From contig NZ_CP096829.1 in assembly GCF_023272795.1 (NCBI RefSeq), forward strand, positions 2,046,001-2,110,000: DNA of 64,000 nt. Direction: 5' to 3'. The translations under genes were made by a program, and so were the position numbers. A model generated the notes under the pieces. That model was not told where the DNA came from. It ran no database searches and saw nothing but the letters and a program-made list of their open reading frames with translations. The stretch is from Flavobacterium humidisoli. Lineage in GTDB: Bacteria; Bacteroidota; Bacteroidia; Flavobacteriales; Flavobacteriaceae. Shown here in pieces: positions 59,507 to 64,000 of the stretch (its first letter is position 1; every line of letters begins with the position of its first letter).

Positions 59507-60766
59507 TTATAGGTCGAATTGCTTGATTTTACGGTATAAAGTTCTTTCAGAAATACCTAATTCATCAGCAGCAGCTTTACGTTTTCCTTTGTTTTTTTCT
59601 AATGATTTTTTGATCATTTCGATTTCTTTTTGCTCCAAACGTAGAATTTCTTCTTCCTCGATAGTTTCAGCAAATAAATAATTATCGTCTTGCATCTGAT
59701 AATTATCTTCACGAACAACAGGAGTCGTCACAACAGCAGTTCTTGGTTCTTCTTCAAAATCAATTTCGCTGTCATTTTGCTGATTTCCGTAAATTTTCTG
59801 AATTAAATTGGGGTTAATGTCTTGAACTTTAGAAGTTCCATTTTTCATCAATTCGAGAGTCAGTTTTTTCAAGTCGTTCAAATCACTTCTCATATCAAAA
59901 AGCACTTTGTACAAAATGTCTCTTTCGGTACTGAAATCACTTTCTTTTTTGCTGTCGCTAATAACTGAAGGTAAGTTGCTTCCTTCGGCAGGCAAATAAG
60001 ATTGTAATGTGGCTAAGGTAATATCGCGATTAGTTTCTAAAACCGAAATTTGTTCTGCCACATTTCGAAGCTGACGAATATTTCCGCTCCATCTAAATTT
60101 TTGTAAAAGCTGAACAGCATCATCATCCAGTCTTAAAGGAGGCATTTTATATTTATGGGCAAAATCGGCTACAAACTTTCTGAACAGCAAATGAATATCG
60201 TCGTTTCTTTCTCTTAATGGAGGTAAAGTAATTTCGACTGTGCTTAAACGATAATACAAGTCTTCACGGAATTTACCTTTTTCAATAGCATTAAATAAAT
60301 TTACGTTGGTTGCAGCAACAATTCTCACATTTGTTTTTTGAACCTGAGAAGATCCTACCTTTATAAATTCACCGTTTTCCAAAACACGTAGCAATCTTAC
60401 TTGAGTTGTTAAGGGTAATTCTCCAACTTCATCAAGGAATATTGTTCCGCCATCAGCCACTTCAAAATAGCCTTCACGCGTACTTGTTGCGCCTGTAAAA
60501 GCTCCTTTTTCGTGACCAAAAAGTTCGCTGTCGATTGTTCCTTCCGGAATTGCACCACAGTTTACGGCAATATATTTACCATGCTTTCTGTGCGAAAGCG
60601 AATGTATAATTCTAGGAATATTTTCTTTACCAACACCACTTTCTCCAGTTACCATAACCGAAATATCAGTAGGAGCAACCTGAATGGCTTTTTCAATGGC
60701 ACGATTTAATTTCGGATCATTACCAATAATCTCAAATCGCTGTTTTATTGCTTGAACTGTTTCCAT
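59507..60766 (-). CDS. Sigma-54-dependent transcriptional activator without receiver domain
   Basis: 419 aa. The AAA+ domain begins at once: Walker A GESGVGKE at 41-48, the sigma-54-contacting loop GAFTGA at 88-93, Walker B GGTIFLDEVGEL near 108-119, and the arginine-finger region REDLYYRLSTVEITLPPLRE. After an acidic linker the C-terminus is a Fis-type HTH (AAADELGISERTLYRKIKQF). No PAS, GAF or receiver domain precedes the AAA+ part, so activity is probably set by expression or by a partner. It precedes lptE. Its own targets are not known. Confidence 0.92.
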   Translation of the reverse strand: METVQAIKQRFEIIGNDPKLNRAIEKAIQVAPTDISVMVTGESGVGKENIPRIIHSLSHRKHGKYIAVNCGAIPEGTIDSELFGHEKGAFTGATSTREGYFEVADGGTIFLDEVGELPLTTQVRLLRVLENGEFIKVGSSQVQKTNVRIVAATNVNLFNAIEKGKFREDLYYRLSTVEITLPPLRERNDDIHLLFRKFVADFAHKYKMPPLRLDDDAVQLLQKFRWSGNIRQLRNVAEQISVLETNRDITLATLQSYLPAEGSNLPSVISDSKKESDFSTERDILYKVLFDMRSDLNDLKKLTLELMKNGTSKVQDINPNLIQKIYGNQQNDSEIDFEEEPRTAVVTTPVVREDNYQMQDDNYLFAETIEEEEILRLEQKEIEMIKKSLEKNKGKRKAAADELGISERTLYRKIKQFDL

Positions 60767-60778
60767 TTATATTTTTTG

Positions 60779-61272
60779 TTTTGCCACAGATTAAAGTGAT
60801 TAACACAGATTCCCTAAATTATAAAATATATCTTTTATATTGTAGGGATTTTGTTTGAAAATTAATTAGTAATCCTACCTCCGAATTCGATAATTTAATA
60901 TAGTTTAAAATCTGGGCAATATGTTCACTTGAAAATTCTTTTATTGCTTTTACCTCTAAAACGATATCTTCATTAATTATAAAATCAGCATAAAATTTAT
61001 GAGGTAAAATAGTTCCTTTATATTCAATTGAATATTCTTTTTCTCTTTCAAAAAAAATGTTATTCTCTTTAAATTCTAATTCTAAAGCATCTTTGTAAAC
61101 TACTTCTAATAGACCTGGTCCAAGATTTCGATGTACTTCCATACAAATTCCGATAATCTTATAAGTCTCTTTTTCTCTATAATGTTGCATGAGTATTCAA
61201 TTTATCACAAAAAATTAAAAGTAAGAAAAATAATGCAAAAAATCATTTTAATCCTTTTAATCTGTGGCAAAA
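60779..61272. mobile_element. Candidate small element: 17-base perfect inverted repeats around a GxxExxY gene
   Basis: TTTTGCCACAGATTAAA (60779-60795) and TTTAATCTGTGGCAAAA (61256-61272) are exact complements and enclose only the GxxExxY gene. The 494-base unit sits between miaB and the sigma-54 activator, two genes on the same strand. The inner end AATCCTTTTAATCTGTG is shared with the 130-base palindrome at 54364-54493. No transposase is present. Confidence 0.6.
60819..61190 (-). CDS. GxxExxY protein (PD-(D/E)XK nuclease-like)
   Basis: 123 aa. The name-giving motif G-x-x-E-x-x-Y is in NLGPGLLEVVYKDALELEF near residue 27. The nuclease-like core runs HKFYADFIINEDIVLEVKAI, in which D, E and K sit as in the PD-(D/E)XK fold (D-x(n)-E-x-K), and a closing Q(I/L)LNYIKLSN helix follows. 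Family members are widespread small genes, often in several copies per genome in Bacteroidota. Whether it cuts DNA or RNA is unknown. The inverted repeats flanking it suggest it is mobile cargo. Confidence 0.85.
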   Translation of the reverse strand: MQHYREKETYKIIGICMEVHRNLGPGLLEVVYKDALELEFKENNIFFEREKEYSIEYKGTILPHKFYADFIINEDIVLEVKAIKEFSSEHIAQILNYIKLSNSEVGLLINFQTKSLQYKRYIL

Positions 61273-61275
61273 AAA

Positions 61276-62721
61276 TTAATTCATACTACTCAATCCAACT
61301 GCTTCACCTTTTAAGGTTCCAGAAGTACAGCTTGTAATTTTTACATTTACGAAATCTCCAATTTTATAATTCTCCTTTGGGAAAACCACTGTAATACTTT
61401 GAGAGTTTCTTCCAGAAAATTCGTCTTTTGACTTTTTAGAGACTTTCTCTACAAGAACTTCAACTGTTTTTCCAACAAATTCTTCGCTTCTAAACCAAGC
61501 ATGTTTTTGCTGTAAATCGACAATTTCCTGTAATCTTCTTGCTTTGGTTTCTTCGTCAACGTCATCCTTCATTTTTCTTCCAGCCAAAGTTCCAGGGCGT
61601 TCAGAATACGAATACATATAACCGAAATTATATTTTACATATTCCATCAGGCTCATTGTATCTTGGTGGTCTTCTTCAGTTTCTGTTGGAAAACCAGCAA
61701 TCATATCTTGTGAAATCGAAGCATCAGGAACAATCGCTTTAATTTTATCAATCAAGGCCATATATTCTTCACGAGAATGCAGACGATTCATTTCTTTTAA
61801 AATTCTATTACTTCCAGATTGAACCGGTAAGTGAATATGTTTACAGATGTTTGGATATTTCGCGATAACATGCAGAATACTCTCATGCATATCCTGCGGA
61901 TTAGAAGTCGAAAATCGAATACGCATTTTTGGAAAACCAACAGCAACCATTTCTAGCAATTGATCAAAATCGACTGCAGTTGCTTTTTGCATTTCAGAAG
62001 CGTTTACGAAATCTTTTTTCAAACCGCCGCCGTACCAAAGGTAACTGTCAACGTTTTGGCCTAAAAGAGTAACTTCTTTATAGCCTTTGTTCCATAAATC
62101 CTGAATTTCGGCCATAATACTCTGTGGTTCACGGCTGCGTTCGCGTCCTCGTGTAAAAGGCACAACACAGAACGTACACATATTGTCACATCCGCGAGTG
62201 ATTGAAACCAAAGCTGTAATTCCGTTACTCATCAGACGAACGGGTGAAATATCTCCGTATGTTTCTTCTTTTGATAAAATTACATTAATAGCGTCACGGC
62301 CTTCTTCAACTTCTGCTAATAAATTCGGAAGATCTTTATAAGCATCTGGACCAACAACTAAGTCAACGATTTTTTCTTCTTCTAAAAATTGGCTTTTCAA
62401 ACGTTCTGCCATACAGCCCAAAACGCCCACTTTCATTTTTGGATTGGTTCGTTTTACTGCATTGTATTTCTCAAGACGTTTACGAATAGTCTGTTCTGCT
62501 TTATCTCTAATAGAGCAAGTGTTCACTAAAACCAAATCGGCTTCTTCTAGAACAGAAGTAGTGTTATAACCACCGTCAGACAAAATGGAAGCTACGACCT
62601 CACTGTCCGAAAAATTCATCGCACAGCCGTAACTTTCTATAAATAGTTTTTTAGTATTCTCAGGTTTATTTTCTAAAACAAGACTTTCGCCTTGTTTGCT
62701 TTCTTCAATAATCTTTTCCAT
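61276..62721 (-). CDS. miaB: tRNA-2-methylthio-N6-dimethylallyladenosine synthase MiaB
   Basis: 481 aa radical-SAM methylthiotransferase acting on i6A37 of tRNAs that read U-starting codons. Three N-terminal cysteines (C33, C69, C103) hold one cluster; the radical-SAM CxxxCxxC is C178-x3-C182-x2-C185 (ITRGCDNMCTFCVVPF). A TRAM domain ends the protein (VEVLVEKVSKKSKDEFSGR and IGDFVNVKI). The length is normal plus a short N-terminal extension. The -7 box is at 62739-62746. Confidence 0.95.
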   Translation of the reverse strand: MEKIIEESKQGESLVLENKPENTKKLFIESYGCAMNFSDSEVVASILSDGGYNTTSVLEEADLVLVNTCSIRDKAEQTIRKRLEKYNAVKRTNPKMKVGVLGCMAERLKSQFLEEEKIVDLVVGPDAYKDLPNLLAEVEEGRDAINVILSKEETYGDISPVRLMSNGITALVSITRGCDNMCTFCVVPFTRGRERSREPQSIMAEIQDLWNKGYKEVTLLGQNVDSYLWYGGGLKKDFVNASEMQKATAVDFDQLLEMVAVGFPKMRIRFSTSNPQDMHESILHVIAKYPNICKHIHLPVQSGSNRILKEMNRLHSREEYMALIDKIKAIVPDASISQDMIAGFPTETEEDHQDTMSLMEYVKYNFGYMYSYSERPGTLAGRKMKDDVDEETKARRLQEIVDLQQKHAWFRSEEFVGKTVEVLVEKVSKKSKDEFSGRNSQSITVVFPKENYKIGDFVNVKITSCTSGTLKGEAVGLSSMN

Positions 62722-62738
62722 TGTAAAAATTCAAAGTG

Positions 62739-62777
62739 CAAAGATAGCGTAATTGAATCTAATATGACAAGATGTCA
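62739..62777 (-). promoter_or_regulatory. Promoter of miaB with a palindrome at the -33 region
   Basis: The minus strand reads TATCTTTG at 62739-62746, 21 bases after a TTG. The TTG lies within the palindrome TGACA-TCT-TGTCA (62765-62777), which could be an operator. Confidence 0.5.
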
Positions 62778-62802
62778 GATAAAGAATTAACAATGTTTTA
62801 AA

Positions 62803-62921
62803 AATTTTAGATTGCAGATTTTAGATTGTAGATTATGGGTATTTTTCAATCGATATGTATCGTCGAAAAGTTTAAATTCATTAGCAAAAAAAATAAAATC
62901 TAAATTTGCAATCTAAAAATA
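62803..62921. repeat. TTTTAGATTGCAGATTTTAG inverted repeat without a gene
   Basis: The left arm (62803-62837) and right arm (62894-62921), read on the minus strand, share TTTTTAGATTGCAAATTTAG-like sequence. The spacer has a CGATA/TATCG palindrome (62851-62862). It is the same family as around the four-helix-bundle gene. The rest of the 370-base gap 62722-63091 holds only the miaB and topA promoters. Confidence 0.6.
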
Positions 62922-63065
62922 AAGGGATTTCTTGGTTAAAAATCACTAAAAGTTATACCTATATATATTATCGAGATTATTACAGATAAATCTGCAATTT
63001 TAAGTTTCATAATATCAAAATACCTCAAAAATGCATTCGTAAGGTTAATATTTAAAAAAAATAAA

Positions 63066-63073
63066 TACTTTTG
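63066..63073 (+). promoter_or_regulatory. -7 box of topA
   Basis: TACTTTTG, ending 18 bases before the ATG at 63092; the leader is about 12 bases. Confidence 0.6.
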
Positions 63074-63091
63074 TTGCAGAAAAATAGAGCA

Positions 63092-64000
63092 ATGGCAAAG
63101 AATTTAGTAATAGTGGAGTCACCTGCAAAGGCGAAAACGATCGAGAAATTTCTTGGGAGTGATTTTCAGGTGGAGTCAAGTTATGGACACATAGCAGACT
63201 TACCATCAAAGGAAATAGGAGTAGATGTAGAAAATGGTTTTAAACCTAAATATGAAGTTTCTCCGGATAAAAAAGCCTTGGTAACGAAGCTGAAGTCACT
63301 TTCTAAAAATGCCGAAACGGTTTGGTTAGCATCCGATGAGGACCGCGAGGGAGAGGCTATTTCATGGCACTTGGCGGAAGAATTAAAGCTAGATAGAAAA
63401 AAGACCAAACGTATTGTTTTTCACGAGATTACAAAATCTGCGATCCTTAAGGCAATCGACAATCCAAGAGAAATTGATTATAATTTAGTAAACGCGCAAC
63501 AGGCACGTCGTGTTCTAGACCGTTTAGTGGGTTATGAATTATCTCCAGTTTTATGGAGAAAAATCAAAGGTGGACTTTCAGCTGGTCGTGTACAATCTGT
63601 TTCTGTACGTTTGATTGTAGAAAGAGAACGCGAAATTCAAAGTTTCAATGCCGTTGCAACCTATTCTATAGTTGCAGAATTTGTAAACGAAGCAGGAAAA
63701 GCTTTTAAAGCAAAACTTCCAAAAAACTTCAATACTAAAAAAGAAGCCGAAGATTTCTTAAATCAAAACATCGGTTCTAAATATAAGGTAGCAGATTTAG
63801 AAACTAAACCTACCAAAAAATCTCCAACAGCGCCTTTTACAACTTCTACATTGCAGCAAGAAGCAGCAAGAAAATTGTACTTGCCAGTTGGAATTACCAT
63901 GCAGTTAGCACAGCGTCTATACGAAGCCGGACTTATTACTTATATGAGAACCGACTCGGTAAACCTTTCTAAAGAAGCAATGGATGCTGCACAGGCAGAA
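63092..64000 (+). CDS. topA: DNA topoisomerase I, N-terminal part (3' truncated)
   Basis: Type IA topoisomerase that relaxes negative supercoils. The window holds the first 303 codons. The Toprim domain starts AKNLVIVESPAKAKTIEKFL and continues through ASDEDREGEAISWHL, the D-x-D metal site. The domain VLDRLVGYELSPVLWRKIKG follows, and GLITYMRTDS contains the catalytic tyrosine at residue 284. The C-terminal zinc or repeat domains lie beyond the window. No upstream in-frame start is needed; the ATG follows a -7 box. Confidence 0.95.
   Translation, partial: MAKNLVIVESPAKAKTIEKFLGSDFQVESSYGHIADLPSKEIGVDVENGFKPKYEVSPDKKALVTKLKSLSKNAETVWLASDEDREGEAISWHLAEELKLDRKKTKRIVFHEITKSAILKAIDNPREIDYNLVNAQQARRVLDRLVGYELSPVLWRKIKGGLSAGRVQSVSVRLIVEREREIQSFNAVATYSIVAEFVNEAGKAFKAKLPKNFNTKKEAEDFLNQNIGSKYKVADLETKPTKKSPTAPFTTSTLQQEAARKLYLPVGITMQLAQRLYEAGLITYMRTDSVNLSKEAMDAAQAE

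Overview
The window comes from a low-GC member of the Bacteroidota, almost certainly a Flavobacterium. The pointers are adjacent gliding genes gldB and gldC, many -7 promoter boxes of the form TAnnTTTG, scarce Shine-Dalgarno sites, and flavobacterial forms of the division and envelope genes. No database could be searched, so product names rest on motifs and remembered family features.

Layout. 1-6.3 kb: the tail of a probable M1 peptidase, tatA with a PAP2 phosphatase, an O-methyltransferase, a lipoprotein, and two YceI transcription units. Both YceI units carry the same FNR/CRP-type palindrome at the same distance from the promoter. 6.6-20 kb: mostly housekeeping (rlmN, polyprenyl synthase, an ECF sigma / membrane protein / beta-barrel module, dnaG, nadE, gldBC, engB). 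20.2-37.5 kb: the division and cell-wall (dcw) cluster mraZ-rsmH-ftsL-ftsI-murE-mraY-murD-[four-helix-bundle gene]-ftsW-murG-murC-ftsQ-ftsA-ftsZ followed by a yqeY-like gene. It is preceded by five phased GTGGT boxes that look like the MraZ operator. 37.5 kb: tRNA-Arg(TCG). 37.7-46 kb: an accessory-looking, mostly minus-strand stretch of SUKH-type immunity-like proteins, an acetyltransferase, small membrane and lipoproteins and a broken thioredoxin-like gene. 46-54 kb: DoxX protein, LytS/LytT-type two-component pair, SulP transporter, AraC regulator with an SDR enzyme, and a secreted phosphodiesterase. 54.5-64 kb: groES-groEL, secG, a repeat-rich TPR-like protein, lptE, a sigma-54 activator, a GxxExxY gene, miaB, and the 5' part of topA.

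The most unusual theme lies between the genes. At least seven families of imperfect to perfect inverted repeats fill the longer intergenic gaps. Two of them enclose a small gene: a four-helix-bundle (23S intervening-sequence type) gene inside the dcw cluster, and a GxxExxY (PD-(D/E)XK-like) gene between miaB and the sigma-54 activator. The same or related repeats also occur without a gene nearby, which suggests small non-autonomous or cargo-bearing elements. Other points worth a second look are a DnaG primase that has lost all four zinc ligands, TTG starts for dnaG and mraZ, and several promoters so close to start codons that the mRNAs should be leaderless or nearly so.
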